Below, in pieces: positions 27,393-37,090 of a stretch of 64,000 nt of DNA. Below the pieces are notes generated by a model. It was not told where the DNA came from and made no database searches. It was given only the letters and a program-made list of their open reading frames with translations. This DNA comes from Deinococcus hopiensis KR-140 (GTDB lineage Bacteria > Deinococcota > Deinococci > Deinococcales > Deinococcaceae): assembly GCF_900176165.1 (NCBI RefSeq), contig NZ_FWWU01000009.1, positions 152,501 through 216,500 on the forward strand, given 5' to 3'. The number at the start of each line of letters is the position of its first letter. Position 1 is the first letter of the stretch. A program made the translations under genes and the position numbers.

Positions 27393-27458
27393 GCTCAGCT
27401 GGTAGAGTAAACGACTGAAAATCGTTGGGTCGCCGGTTCAAGTCCGGCCCTGGCCACC
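27393..27458 (+). repeat. Truncated tRNA-Phe copy (right att-like repeat)
   Basis: 66 bp matching 21861-21926 with one difference. The 5' acceptor half is missing, so it is not a functional tRNA. Confidence 0.85.
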
Positions 27459-27460
27459 GC

Positions 27461-27495
27461 AAAAGCCCCCACCAGGGAGGTGAGGGCTTTTCTTT
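27461..27495 (+). terminator. Terminator right of the island
   Basis: AAAAGCCC...CACC / GGTG...GGGCTTTT stem then TCTTT. It was probably the original tRNA-Phe terminator before integration. Confidence 0.75.
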
Positions 27496-27561
27496 GGTGG
27501 AGGCAGGGGGAAACCCCATACATTTCCGGGGGGCAAGCGAAGGTTCTTCGGCGAGGCCAAA

Positions 27562-27590
27562 TAAAAAAAGACCCCCTCGGAGAGGGAGTC
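27562..27590 (-). terminator. Terminator of tRNA-Pro
   Basis: On the minus strand, GACTCCCTC / GAGGGGGTC followed by seven T, directly downstream of tRNA-Pro. Confidence 0.8.
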
Positions 27591-27672
<82 letters not shown>

Positions 27673-27687
27673 ACGGCCAGCCACAGA

Positions 27688-27716
27688 ACTATAGACGCCG
27701 ATCTGCCTTTCGTCAA
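27688..27716 (-). promoter_or_regulatory. tRNA-Pro promoter TTGACG-N17-TATAGT
   Basis: -35 at 27716-27711 and -10 at 27693-27688 on the minus strand, 17-nt spacer. Confidence 0.8.
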
Positions 27717-27811
27717 GCGTTTGGGAGCGAGGCGCTTGGGCGGCAGGACAGCGTGGACGGCCTCTTTTCACACGTCCACCTGGAGCGTACGGCCTGGAGG
27801 AGTAGCGGCGC

Positions 27812-27817
27812 TATGCT
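27812..27817 (+). promoter_or_regulatory. -10 element (TATGCT) of aminopeptidase gene
   Basis: TATGCT 7 nt before the ATG at 27825; it overlaps an upstream ATG at 27813, which is therefore unlikely to be the start. Confidence 0.55.
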
Positions 27818-27824
27818 GGGCCAC

Positions 27825-29087
<1,263 letters not shown>

Positions 29088-29110
29088 TGGCCACCAAACA
29101 GCTTCCAGCG

Positions 29111-29157
29111 CAGAGGGGGGACCTGCCACGTGGTGAACACGGCAGGTCCCCCCTCTG
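29111..29157. terminator. Strong hairpin between convergent genes
   Basis: A perfect 17-bp stem (CAGAGGGGGGACCTGCC and its complement) with a 13-nt loop between the aminopeptidase and mgsA stops. No T-run on either side. Confidence 0.6.
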
Positions 29158-29166
29158 TGTTCGGCA

Positions 29167-29595
<429 letters not shown>

Positions 29596-29649
29596 GGGGC
29601 CGATTGTCTCATGTGCTTTGCCGAGGGTGCCGGTGGCGACTAGGGCAGA

Positions 29650-30150
29650 TCACTGTGCTCCGCCTCCATGCCGCATCATGGCCCGCACCACGAGGAAATG
29701 AAAGGGCTGAATCAGGGCGAAGTAGACCCGGCCCGCCATGCTGTGAAAGTGGACCACCGTGACCACCCGGTACAGGTGCCGGCGGGTCTGGCCGGGCGAC
29801 TGCAACACGGCAAGACGGGCGGTGAGGTGCGCCTCGCTCGCCCGCGCGGTCCAGTACGTCTCGCCCGCCTCCTCCACGAAAAAAAAGGCGGCGCGTTGGC
29901 CCGGCTGGGTGGGCATCTGTTCGGGTACGGCGCCTTGGGGGGGAACGCCCGTGCGGTGTCCCAGGACCCGCAGCACCAGCACCCGGACCCGGTAGAGGGC
30001 TTGAATCCAGCCCGGCTGAAACGACAGCATCCGCTGAATAAAGGGGAGCAGATCCACGTCACTCTCGGTGGTCAGGGCGTCCGTATGGTCCGCGCTGGCG
30101 ACGGCCTGAAGCAGTTGCGGGGGGAGGCGGACGGGCAGGGGTGTGTTCAC
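29650..30150 (-). CDS. DUF2867 family protein
   Basis: About 166 aa, matching the DUF2867 layout: an early ADHTDALTTESDVDLLPFIQ, a WIQALYRVRVLVLRVLG helix, AAFFFVEEAGETYWTARASEAHL, and the terminal HFHSMAGRVYFALIQPFHFLVVRAMM. Function is unknown. It follows the TetR gene on the same strand, so it is likely a target of that regulator. The GTG at 30150 is chosen; a TTG at 30237 would overlap the TetR gene by 10 nt. Confidence 0.8.
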   Translation of the reverse strand: MNTPLPVRLPPQLLQAVASADHTDALTTESDVDLLPFIQRMLSFQPGWIQALYRVRVLVLRVLGHRTGVPPQGAVPEQMPTQPGQRAAFFFVEEAGETYWTARASEAHLTARLAVLQSPGQTRRHLYRVVTVVHFHSMAGRVYFALIQPFHFLVVRAMMRHGGGAQ

Positions 30151-30227
30151 GGTGGTCTTTCCTTCCGCGCTGAGGGCCAGCGGGGCAGCCAGGGAACGGG
30201 TTCGGGAACGTTGTGCCCCACCGGGCG

Positions 30228-30791
30228 TCACGGGCAACTCGCCTCAGGTCCAGCCGGGGGAGGAGGGAGAAGCCGGTTCAGGGTCTGCACCATTCGCACG
30301 TACTCCTCGCCCGCAATGGCGGGCCGGAGTTGCGGCGCGCCCAGAAAGAAGGCGTACGCCATCCGGGCGAAAAATTGGCCCTGCGCCGCGTCGCCGGTCG
30401 ACTCGGAAAACAACGTCTCCAGGTACGCCAGCCGCCGCGCGTCCATCCGCTCCACCAACGCCCGCGCACCCGCGTCTCGTTCGGCCCAGCGGCGCACGGC
30501 CCAGTCTTGGGCCAGGTTTCGCCCGGCGATCTCCTGGGTCAGCTGCTGAAGTTGCCGCGCCGCAGGCTGCGCCGGGTCCACCCCTGCCACCACGTCGGCA
30601 AACCCCACCTTCTCCAGGTGGGCCAGCAGCTGCGCCTTGTAGTCGGCCAGCCCTGTAAAGTGGTGGTAGAACGAGCCTTTGCTCACCCCCAGATGCCCCA
30701 GCAGGGTCTCCACGTTCAGCCCCTCGTCTCCCTGAGCCGTCAGTACCTCCACGCCAGCCCTCAGCCAGTCTGTTCTGGATTTTCGTGTCAT
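30228..30791 (-). CDS. TetR-family transcriptional regulator
   Basis: 187-aa one-component repressor. The N-terminal HTH reads LRAGVEVLTAQGDEGLNVET and LLGHLGVSKGSFYHHFTGLADYK, the TetR hallmark. The C-terminal helical domain (90-187) would bind an unknown ligand. A 21-bp dyad just upstream (30803-30823) overlaps its promoter region, suggesting autorepression and control of the DUF2867 gene behind it. Confidence 0.92.
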   Translation of the reverse strand: MTRKSRTDWLRAGVEVLTAQGDEGLNVETLLGHLGVSKGSFYHHFTGLADYKAQLLAHLEKVGFADVVAGVDPAQPAARQLQQLTQEIAGRNLAQDWAVRRWAERDAGARALVERMDARRLAYLETLFSESTGDAAQGQFFARMAYAFFLGAPQLRPAIAGEEYVRMVQTLNRLLPPPPAGPEASCP

Positions 30792-30802
30792 CCCACTAAC
30801 TC

Positions 30803-30823
30803 CATACCATACAGTACGGTATG
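30803..30823. promoter_or_regulatory. Operator dyad of the TetR-type regulator
   Basis: CATACC-N9-GGTATG with an inner ATAC/GTAC match, 12 nt above the TetR ATG; near-palindromic over 19 bp. Confidence 0.65.
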
Positions 30824-30929
30824 TTCGAGAGGCATTTGTCCATCCTGGAAAGCAGCAAATAAGAAGGGCCCCCGGGACGCCGCCGGGTGGCCCTGATGTC
30901 TGGAGAGGATCAGACGGAGGGGAGGGGAG

Positions 30930-31862
30930 TCAGCCCTCCGCCTGCTGCGCTGCGAGGGCCGCCCCGATCACGCCGGCTTCGGTGCCGAGCTGAGCGCGGC
31001 GAATGGTGACGGGCGCGAAGCCCCCAGCGTACTCGTCGGCGGCAGCCTGGACGTGCGTGAAGAAGAAGTCGCCCACGCTCGCCACCCCGCCGCCCAGGAC
31101 GAAGACCTCGGGATCGAGCAGCTTTTGCAGGTCCGCGAGCGCGACGCCGATATGCTTCATGGCCTGCCGCACGACGCGCGAGGCGGCGGGGTGGCCCTGT
31201 TCGGCGAGGGCGAACGCCTCAGCGGTGGACACGTCGCGGTTGAGGGCGTAGCTCGCGTCCCGCGCGATGGCGGTGCCGCTAGCGACAGCCTCCAGCGCCC
31301 CGTCAAGTCCCGCGCCGCTGACCGGGCCGCCGGGCATCACAGTGACGTGCCCGAGTTCTCCGGCCACCCCGTGCCGCCCGCGCCAGATACGCCCACCCAG
31401 CACGATGCCCGCGCCGATGCCTGTGCTGACCGTCACGTACACGCTGCTCTCGGTGCCGCGCGCCGCACCCAGGTGCGCCTCGGCCAGTGCGGCGGCCTTG
31501 GCGTCGTTTTCCAGCACCACGCGCTGGCCCAGCCGCGCCCGCAGCCCGTCCACCATGGGCACGTCGGTAAAGCCGTAGATGTTGGGCGCGAACTTCACGC
31601 GGGTGCGGTCCCCATTCAAGGGCCCCGGCACGCCCACGCCCACGCTCGTGGCGTCGGGATGGGTGGCCTGCAGCACCTTCACCTGCGCCGCGATGGCGTC
31701 CAGCACGCCCTCCCAACCGGTTTCGGGGGTCGGCTGTACGTGGCGGTCATGGAGCTCGCCCGCGCGCAGTACGCCCGTGGCGATCTTGGTGCCGCCCACG
31801 TCCACGCCGATGCTGATGTTCTGAGTTCCGTTGCCCCGTCCGATTTCAACTTGTTGTGTCAC
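30930..31862 (-). CDS. ROK-family sugar kinase (glucokinase-like) lacking zinc cysteines
   Basis: 310-aa cytosolic kinase, probably phosphorylating glucose or a related sugar. It has the phosphate-1 motif IGVDVGGTKIATGVL, the sugar-binding ENDAKAAALAEAHLG, GIGAGIVLGGRIWRG and GELGHVTVMPGGP. The ROK zinc site, normally CxCGxxGCLE, reads SGAGLDGALEAVASG: all three cysteines are replaced, while the surrounding glycines and Glu are kept. The GTG at 31862 has a GGAGG 9 nt upstream; longer in-frame starts have no ribosome site. Confidence 0.9.
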   Translation of the reverse strand: MTQQVEIGRGNGTQNISIGVDVGGTKIATGVLRAGELHDRHVQPTPETGWEGVLDAIAAQVKVLQATHPDATSVGVGVPGPLNGDRTRVKFAPNIYGFTDVPMVDGLRARLGQRVVLENDAKAAALAEAHLGAARGTESSVYVTVSTGIGAGIVLGGRIWRGRHGVAGELGHVTVMPGGPVSGAGLDGALEAVASGTAIARDASYALNRDVSTAEAFALAEQGHPAASRVVRQAMKHIGVALADLQKLLDPEVFVLGGGVASVGDFFFTHVQAAADEYAGGFAPVTIRRAQLGTEAGVIGAALAAQQAEG

Positions 31863-31998
31863 TGCTGCTCGCCTCCACGTCCCGGGCCTGGGAGCGCTCC
31901 CAGGCCCGCGAAGATTCAGGGCATCGGGCGCTCCACAGGGTTTCATTGCACTCTAGCCCAGGAAAGCCGCCGCGCCGCCCGGGAAGGGGTCCGACTGC

Positions 31999-32292
31999 CT
32001 AGAGCATTGTCGGGGGGGGCGGCGTTTCCGTCTCCTCGCCCAACAGGGCCAGCGCCTCGGCCAGCTGCACCTCAGGCACGTACAGGCCGACGTCGCCCAT
32101 ATAGCCGCCCGTTTCGATCTCGATGACCGGGCTGCCCATCGCCCACTGAAAGGGCGTGCGGATGACTGTGACGACGCCGCCCGCCCCCAGGGTGCGCCGC
32201 CAGCCCTCGGCCAGCAGGCGCGGCAGCGTGTCCAGCCTGACCCACACGTCCCCCTGGTAGAGCACCCGGTCCTCGTACTGGGCCCGCGTCAT
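31999..32292 (-). CDS. Hypothetical protein
   Basis: 97 aa, mixed alpha/beta, with a proline-rich tail (TETPPPPTML). No family recognised. The ATG at 32292 overlaps the stop of the thioesterase gene (ATGA), so it is translationally coupled to it and probably shares its regulation. Confidence 0.7.
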   Translation of the reverse strand: MTRAQYEDRVLYQGDVWVRLDTLPRLLAEGWRRTLGAGGVVTVIRTPFQWAMGSPVIEIETGGYMGDVGLYVPEVQLAEALALLGEETETPPPPTML

Positions 32293-32753
32293 CCCGTCAC
32301 CCCTTGCGCCACCAGGAGGGACGTCAGGGCCGCGCGCAGCGAACTGGGCAGCGCTTCCGGTTGCATCGCGGCGTCCACACGCACCTGCACCGTGCGGGCG
32401 TAGGCGCAGGGTTGTTCGTCGGCGAGTACGCGGGATACCACGGCCCAGCTCGTGCGGCCCAGACGCTCGACGAGCGACTCCACCACCACCGCCTGCCCCC
32501 AGCGCACCTCGCGGCGGTAGTCGAGTTCCAGCCGGGCGATCACCGAGCGGTCCTCGTGGTCCGGCACGCCGAGGTCCCGCATCAGTTCCACCCGTGCGGT
32601 TTCGAGGTACTGCACGTATACGGCGTTGTTGAGGTGGCCCATCGCGTCGATGTCGCCGAAGCGCATCTGGATTCCGGCCCGGTGCGCGCCGGACCAGTCC
32701 AGCCCGGCGAGGGCGTCGCGGGACGGGGAGGAGGCCGCTTCATTTGCGCTCAT
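32289..32753 (-). CDS. Acyl-CoA thioesterase, 4HBT hotdog fold
   Basis: 154 aa of the YbgC/4-hydroxybenzoyl-CoA thioesterase family. The active-site loop IQMRFGDIDAMGHLNNAVYV (catalytic Asp and HxNN), followed by QYLETARVELMRDLG, is diagnostic. Later strands carry ARLELDYRREVRWGQAVVVE and RVLADEQPCAYARTVQVRVD. Acyl substrate unknown. The ATG at 32753 is chosen; another in frame at 32762 lies inside a TTAGAGCATTTGTC repeat-like sequence. Confidence 0.88.
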   Translation of the reverse strand: MSANEAASSPSRDALAGLDWSGAHRAGIQMRFGDIDAMGHLNNAVYVQYLETARVELMRDLGVPDHEDRSVIARLELDYRREVRWGQAVVVESLVERLGRTSWAVVSRVLADEQPCAYARTVQVRVDAAMQPEALPSSLRAALTSLLVAQGVTG

Positions 32754-32971
32754 AGCGTCCATTAGAGCATTTGTCCAAATTCCACCGTACGGATGGGCGG
32801 TACGTGAAGGGCCGTCTCTGACGGTTTTCCGGCTCACAAAGGTCCGCCTCCCCCCGATAGACGGAATTGGCCGGCACTGTTCCATCGGGACCAGCCCCTT
32901 CTGGCTTCTGGGCTGCTTTCGCGCTGTCTTCCCTGGCGGGCATCTTCCCTTGCGTCCCGCGTGCACAGCGC

Positions 32972-32977
32972 TATGCT
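32972..32977 (+). promoter_or_regulatory. -10 element (TATGCT) before FtsB-like gene
   Basis: TATGCT 7 nt before the ATG at 32985. Confidence 0.5.
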
Positions 32978-32984
32978 CTGGCCC

Positions 32985-33353
32985 ATGACCGTGCCTGATC
33001 CGCCACCCCGGAAAGACTCGGGCCGTTGGCGGCAGGTGCAGCGGCTTCCCCTGACGCTGATGCTCGCCAGCCTCCTCGTCGGCCTGGGCATCGTGCAGCT
33101 CACCTTCCAGCTGGGTCTGATGACCTACCGCACCGTCACCTGGTCGCGCGAGACGCAGGCCACCCTGGCCCGCGTCCACGGGCTGGAGCGCGATGTCCGG
33201 GTGTTGCGCGACGCCCAGCAGGCCGCCTATGACCCGGCCTACCTCGAAACGCTCGCCCGCTGCGAGGGCTACGTGGGCGAGCGTGAGCAGGTCATTGTGT
33301 CGCCCGACGCGCCGGGCACGGCCGAGAACTGCGCGCCGGTGCGTTTGCCGTAA
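32985..33353 (+). CDS. FtsB/DivIC-like septum formation protein
   Basis: 122-aa bitopic membrane protein. A basic cytoplasmic N-terminus precedes one transmembrane helix (LMLASLLVGLGIVQLTFQLG), a coiled coil (SRETQATLARVHGLERDVRV) and the short FtsB/DivIC-like ending DPAYLETLARCEGYVGEREQVIV. Such proteins bridge FtsQ and FtsL in the divisome. The family match rests on architecture and the final motif, so it is moderately sure. Leaderless start. Confidence 0.65.
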   Translation: MTVPDPPPRKDSGRWRQVQRLPLTLMLASLLVGLGIVQLTFQLGLMTYRTVTWSRETQATLARVHGLERDVRVLRDAQQAAYDPAYLETLARCEGYVGEREQVIVSPDAPGTAENCAPVRLP

Positions 33354-33414
33354 GCGCCCCCGCTCCGGGGCCGGGATTGCAGCCTGAAGGACCCTGTCCG
33401 CGCCGCGCCGGGGG

Positions 33415-33420
33415 TATGCT
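33415..33420 (+). promoter_or_regulatory. -10 element (TATGCT) of cutA
   Basis: TATGCT 9 nt before the ATG at 33430. Confidence 0.45.
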
Positions 33421-33429
33421 GGCCGACAT

Positions 33430-33750
33430 ATGTCACTCGTCGTTCTGGTCACGGTGCCCCCCGAACGCGCCCAAGAACTGGCCCGCACGCTCGTCGCTGA
33501 GCGGCTGGCCGGATGCGTGAATGTGGTGGGGGGCATTCACAGCATCTACCGGTGGGAAGGGGACGTGGCCGAGGACCCCGAGACCCTGCTGCTGATCAAG
33601 ACCACTGGAGAGCGCTACCCCGAACTCGAAGCCCGCATCCGCGTCATGCACCCGTATGAGGTGCCGGAGATTATCGCGCTGCCCTTCGACCGCGCGCTGC
33701 CCGAGTTCCAGAGCTGGCTCCTGGGGGCCACCGCCCCCGAGTCCGAGTAG
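33430..33750 (+). CDS. cutA: Divalent-cation tolerance protein CutA
   Basis: 106-aa trimeric ferredoxin-like protein. The CutA1 signature is intact: LVTVPPERAQELARTLVAER, LAGCVNVVGGIHSIYRWEGD, ETLLLIKTTGERYPELEARI and HPYEVPEIIALPFDRALPEF. Despite the name, the physiological role is debated. It stands alone between the FtsB-like and glycine-zipper genes. Confidence 0.95.
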   Translation: MSLVVLVTVPPERAQELARTLVAERLAGCVNVVGGIHSIYRWEGDVAEDPETLLLIKTTGERYPELEARIRVMHPYEVPEIIALPFDRALPEFQSWLLGATAPESE

Positions 33751-33960
33751 GCTCGCAGGAAATGGGCGCGAAACAGCACAACTGGGAGCCTGGTGGGGCT
33801 GTGCGGGGCGGGCCCTGATTTCTGGCACGGGACGCTGAACATCAGCTGCTGCTGGAGTGGTGGGAGGTTAAGGCCACTGCACGCTGACCTCTCCCTCTTC
33901 CCAATTTCCCTTGCCCCTCTCCTCATCTTCCGGGCGCATGAGAGCCGCAAAGTAGGGCTC

Positions 33961-34572
33961 ATGAGACACATTCTCTTTCCGACGGTTTCCGCAGCCGACG
34001 CCTTTATCGCCGACCTGCAGCAGCGCGGTGTGGTGCGCTCCGAAGTCGGAACCACCACCGTGAACCCCCGGGTGTCACAGGCCCTGGATGGCGGCGTGAG
34101 CGCGTCCACGTCGTCGACCACCCAGACCACCTCGACCGACTACGTGGATGGCGGCGGCACCGCCGAGGACGCGGGCGCGGGTGCGGTCAAGGGCACGGTG
34201 GCCGGGGCCCTGACGGGCGCGGCGGCGGGCGTGATCGGCAGCGCCGCTACGGTGGGTACCACCATCGCGGCGACGGCAGCCACCGCCGCGACGGGAGGCC
34301 TGGCCCTGCCCGTGATTCTGGGTATGGCGGCCCTGGGCAGTGGCGTGGGCGCAGCCGTCGGTGCACTGGGCGGCGCGGCAGGCGTCGACGAGACCGGCGA
34401 GCACACCACGACCTCCAGCTACCAGTCGAACTACGACGTGGACCAGGGCCACTACGACCGCATCCACTCGGCCACCAGCCAGGGCGGCCGCGCGGTGGCG
34501 GTGGACGAGAGCGTTCCCCAGGATGTGCTGGACGAGGCCGTGCGGCGTCACGGCGGCGAGTACGTGTCTTAA
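33961..34572 (+). CDS. Glycine-zipper membrane-associated protein
   Basis: 203 aa. The N-terminus (MRHILFPTVSAADAFIADLQ) looks like a small sensor-type alpha/beta domain. A Ser/Thr-rich linker leads to two long Gly/Ala hydrophobic stretches (VKGTVAGALTGAAAGVIGSA and LALPVILGMAALGSGVGAAV) typical of glycine-zipper inserts, then a polar tail. This architecture recurs in general-stress proteins; function is not known. ATG at 33961, no clear promoter or ribosome site. Confidence 0.7.
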   Translation: MRHILFPTVSAADAFIADLQQRGVVRSEVGTTTVNPRVSQALDGGVSASTSSTTQTTSTDYVDGGGTAEDAGAGAVKGTVAGALTGAAAGVIGSAATVGTTIAATAATAATGGLALPVILGMAALGSGVGAAVGALGGAAGVDETGEHTTTSSYQSNYDVDQGHYDRIHSATSQGGRAVAVDESVPQDVLDEAVRRHGGEYVS

Positions 34573-34593
34573 ACACCCGCCTTCCCCAAAGGC

Positions 34594-34624
34594 AAAACCC
34601 CCGCAGAGTGCGGGGGCTTTTCTT
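34594..34624. terminator. Bidirectional terminator
   Basis: CCCCCGCA / TGCGGGGG stem flanked by AAAA and CTTTTCTTT; serves the gene ending at 34572 and tRNA-Trp on the other strand. Confidence 0.85.
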
Positions 34625-34701
<77 letters not shown>

Positions 34702-34742
34702 TGCGCGGCGCTGCCAGAGGAGGCAGACCCGCAAGCCCGCGC

Positions 34743-34771
34743 AGTTTAGCAGAGGGCCTGGTGTGCCGCAA
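34743..34771 (-). promoter_or_regulatory. tRNA-Trp promoter TTGCGG-N17-TAAACT
   Basis: -35 at 34771-34766, -10 at 34748-34743 on the minus strand, 17-nt spacer. Confidence 0.65.
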
Positions 34772-34968
34772 GGGTGCGGCCATTCGGCTGAGAACACCCC
34801 ATCCGTCCTGCCGCCGCAGGGCGGCCACCCCCGCCCCAGCGGCGCTGAGGGTCAGGGCGCTTTGGTCACGCGGCACCGCACCCAGTTCAGCCACCCCAGC
34901 AGGGGAATCAGGCCCAGCAGCAGGTCGAATGCGGCCAGGATGCCCATTATGAGGGAAACCGTTCGCAT
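34772..34968 (-). pseudogene. Small membrane protein gene with probable frameshift
   Basis: From ATG 34968 the frame reads MRTVSLIMGILAAFDLLLGL followed by IPLLGWLNW, a good transmembrane start, then turns to VRCRVTKAP and stops at 34852. The neighbouring frame continues plausibly from the same point as GAVPRDQSALTLSAAGAG, then VAALRRQDGWGVL. One missing G in the GGG after LNW would join them into a two-helix membrane protein. A GCTCCCG/CGGGAGC hairpin sits directly above the ATG. Either a decayed gene or a sequencing error. Confidence 0.45.
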
Positions 34969-35069
34969 GCTCCCGCCACGCGGGAGCGGGTGGCAGAGTT
35001 ACGCCCCCGCCCTGTCCTCAGGAGGCAGACGGGACGATGGGGGGGCCTGTGTGAGCGTGGGAGGGAGTG

Positions 35070-35075
35070 TAGGCT
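35070..35075 (+). promoter_or_regulatory. -10 element (TAGGCT) of nth
   Basis: TAGGCT 7 nt before the GTG at 35083. Confidence 0.5.
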
Positions 35076-35082
35076 CCTCGCC

Positions 35083-35745
35083 GTGACCCGCTCTCCCTCC
35101 CGTTTGCCTGCGGGCGCGAAAGCCCGCGCGCCGCTGGCGCTTGCGGCGCTGGAAGCGCTGTATCCCGACGCCCGGACCGAGCTGAATTTCCGCAATCCCT
35201 TCGAGCTGCTTGTCGCCACAGTGCTGAGCGCCCAGGCCACCGACGTGAGCGTCAATGCCGCCACCCCCGCCCTCTTTGAGCGTTATGCCGACGCCTACGC
35301 CATGGGCAGGGCCACGCCCGAGGATGTGGAGCCCTTGATCCGGTCTATCGGGCTGTACCGGGGCAAGGCCCGCAACCTCGTCGCCCTGGCCGCCCTGCTG
35401 GTGGAGCGGCACGGGGGCGAGGTACCCAACGATTTTGACGCGGTGGTGGCCCTGCCAGGCGCGGGACGCAAAACCGCAAATGTGGTCCTGAGCAACGCCT
35501 ACGGTTACCCGGCCATTGCCGTGGACACCCACGTGGGCCGCCTGTCCCGCCGCCTGGGTCTGAGCCTCCAGAACAACCCCGACAAGGTGGAGGCAGACCT
35601 CCAGCGCCTGTTTCCACGTGAGCGCTGGGTCTTTCTGCACCACGCCCTGATCCTGCACGGCCGCCGCGTGTGCCACGCCCGCAACCCCCGGTGCTCGGCG
35701 TGTGAGCTGCGCGAGTTCTGCCCACGTATAGGGGTGGAGCCGTGA
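35083..35745 (+). CDS. nth: Endonuclease III
   Basis: 220-aa base-excision-repair DNA glycosylase/AP lyase for oxidised pyrimidines. The helix-hairpin-helix LPGAGRKTANVVLSNAYG holds the catalytic lysine, and VDTHVGRLSRRLG the catalytic aspartate. The C-terminus has the 4Fe-4S ligands in CHARNPRCSACELREFC (C-x6/7-C-x2-C-x5-C). Leaderless GTG start at 35083. Confidence 0.95.
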   Translation: MTRSPSRLPAGAKARAPLALAALEALYPDARTELNFRNPFELLVATVLSAQATDVSVNAATPALFERYADAYAMGRATPEDVEPLIRSIGLYRGKARNLVALAALLVERHGGEVPNDFDAVVALPGAGRKTANVVLSNAYGYPAIAVDTHVGRLSRRLGLSLQNNPDKVEADLQRLFPRERWVFLHHALILHGRRVCHARNPRCSACELREFCPRIGVEP

Positions 35746-35824
35746 AGCGGTGTGGCCGAGGGCCGGATGCCCTTCGCCCTCGGCCCTCCGCCCTCCGCTT
35801 TCTGGGGCTCCACCAGGGCCATCC

Positions 35825-37054
35825 GTGACCTGGCGCTTTTCCCGTCCCCTGTGGCTGTACCTCTCGGGCAGCTTCTCGTTCGGGCTGGCCCAGGCATTCG
35901 CGGCGCTGTTCCTCAACTTCTACCTGCGGGCGCTGGGGCTGGGCACCGAGTGGCAGGGACTGGTCAACGCCCTGCCCGCGCTGACGCTGGCGTGCCTCAG
36001 CCTGCCTGTGGTGGCGCTGGCGCGGCGAATCAGCAACGCGCGGACCATTCAGCTGGGTAGCCTGCTCAGCCTGTGCGGTGCGGTACTGCTGGCGCTGTCG
36101 GGGGGACCGGCCATGGCTATTGCCGGTGCGCTCGTGCAGGGCGCGGGCGCAGCCATGCTGGTGGTGGCGGGCTCACCCTTTATGGCTGCCCGCAGCGACG
36201 AGCGCACCCGCGTGACCCTGTTCAGCGCCCAGAGCGCCCTGATGACCGGCGCGGGCTTTCTGGGCAATCTGCTGGGCGGGCGGGTCCCCGAACTGTACGC
36301 GGCCGCGACGGCCACCGGGCCCACCGGGCTGGGAGCCCTGCGCGCCGCACTGCTCGTGTCGGCCGCGGCGCAGCTCGTGGGGCTGGTGCCGCTGCTCTTT
36401 CTGCGTCCTGGCAAACAGCCCCGCCCGGAGGGCCGCTCCTTCACCGTACGTGATAAGGGCACCATGGCCCGGCTCGTCGCGCCCAACGTGCTCGTCGGCT
36501 TGGGGGCTGGGGCCACCATTCCCTTTCTGAACGTGTTTATCGAGGGCAAGTTTCACGTGTCCTACGCCAGCCTGGGCAGTTTGTTCGCGTGGACCAGCCT
36601 CGCCACCGCCGCTACCGCGCTTGTGCAGCCCCTGCTCGTGCGGCGGCTGGGACAGCTGTCCGCCGTGCTGACGGTTCAGGCGTCCAGCCTTCCTTTTCTG
36701 GCACTGCTGGGCTTCGCGCCGGAGTTGTGGATGGTTTCGGTGGCGCTGTTCACGCGCGGGGCCCTGATGAATGCGGCGGGCCCCGTCTACAGCGCCTACG
36801 CCATGTCTGCGCTGCCCGAGGAAGACCGGCCCATGTACTCGGCCGTCAACGTGATCGCCTGGGACTTAGGCTGGGCGGTCAGCAGCCTCCTGTCGGGGGT
36901 GGTGCGCGGGGCGCTGCCCTTTGACTTGGCCTTCCGCATGCTGTTCGGCTGGACCATCCTGATGTACGCCGGAAGCGTGCTGGCAATCTACCTGGGGCTG
37001 TTTCGCCGCGCCGGCCAGGACCTGCTGCCCACAAGCGTGAACGTCAGACCCTGA
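35825..37054 (+). CDS. MFS transporter
   Basis: 409-aa major facilitator protein with about twelve hydrophobic segments (LWLYLSGSFSFGLAQAFAAL at the start, RRISNARTIQLGSLLSLCGA, VLVGLGAGATIPFLNVFIEG, EEDRPMYSAVNVIAWDLGWA). The last block resembles bacterial multidrug or sugar-efflux carriers, but substrate is unknown. GTG 35825 is chosen; upstream in-frame codons run through a low-complexity CCCTCCGCCCTCCGC repeat. Confidence 0.82.
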   Translation: MTWRFSRPLWLYLSGSFSFGLAQAFAALFLNFYLRALGLGTEWQGLVNALPALTLACLSLPVVALARRISNARTIQLGSLLSLCGAVLLALSGGPAMAIAGALVQGAGAAMLVVAGSPFMAARSDERTRVTLFSAQSALMTGAGFLGNLLGGRVPELYAAATATGPTGLGALRAALLVSAAAQLVGLVPLLFLRPGKQPRPEGRSFTVRDKGTMARLVAPNVLVGLGAGATIPFLNVFIEGKFHVSYASLGSLFAWTSLATAATALVQPLLVRRLGQLSAVLTVQASSLPFLALLGFAPELWMVSVALFTRGALMNAAGPVYSAYAMSALPEEDRPMYSAVNVIAWDLGWAVSSLLSGVVRGALPFDLAFRMLFGWTILMYAGSVLAIYLGLFRRAGQDLLPTSVNVRP

Positions 37055-37076
37055 CGCCTCCCCCGGCGGGTGAGGG

Positions 37077-37082
37077 TAGACT
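37077..37082 (+). promoter_or_regulatory. -10 element (TAGACT) before 37091
   Basis: TAGACT 8 nt before the ATG at 37091. Confidence 0.5.
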
Positions 37083-37090
37083 GACAGCCG

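Noticed and set aside
30826..30842. GGCATTTGTCC near the TetR gene as another dispersed-repeat end
   Set aside because: Match too short and not followed by repeat sequence.
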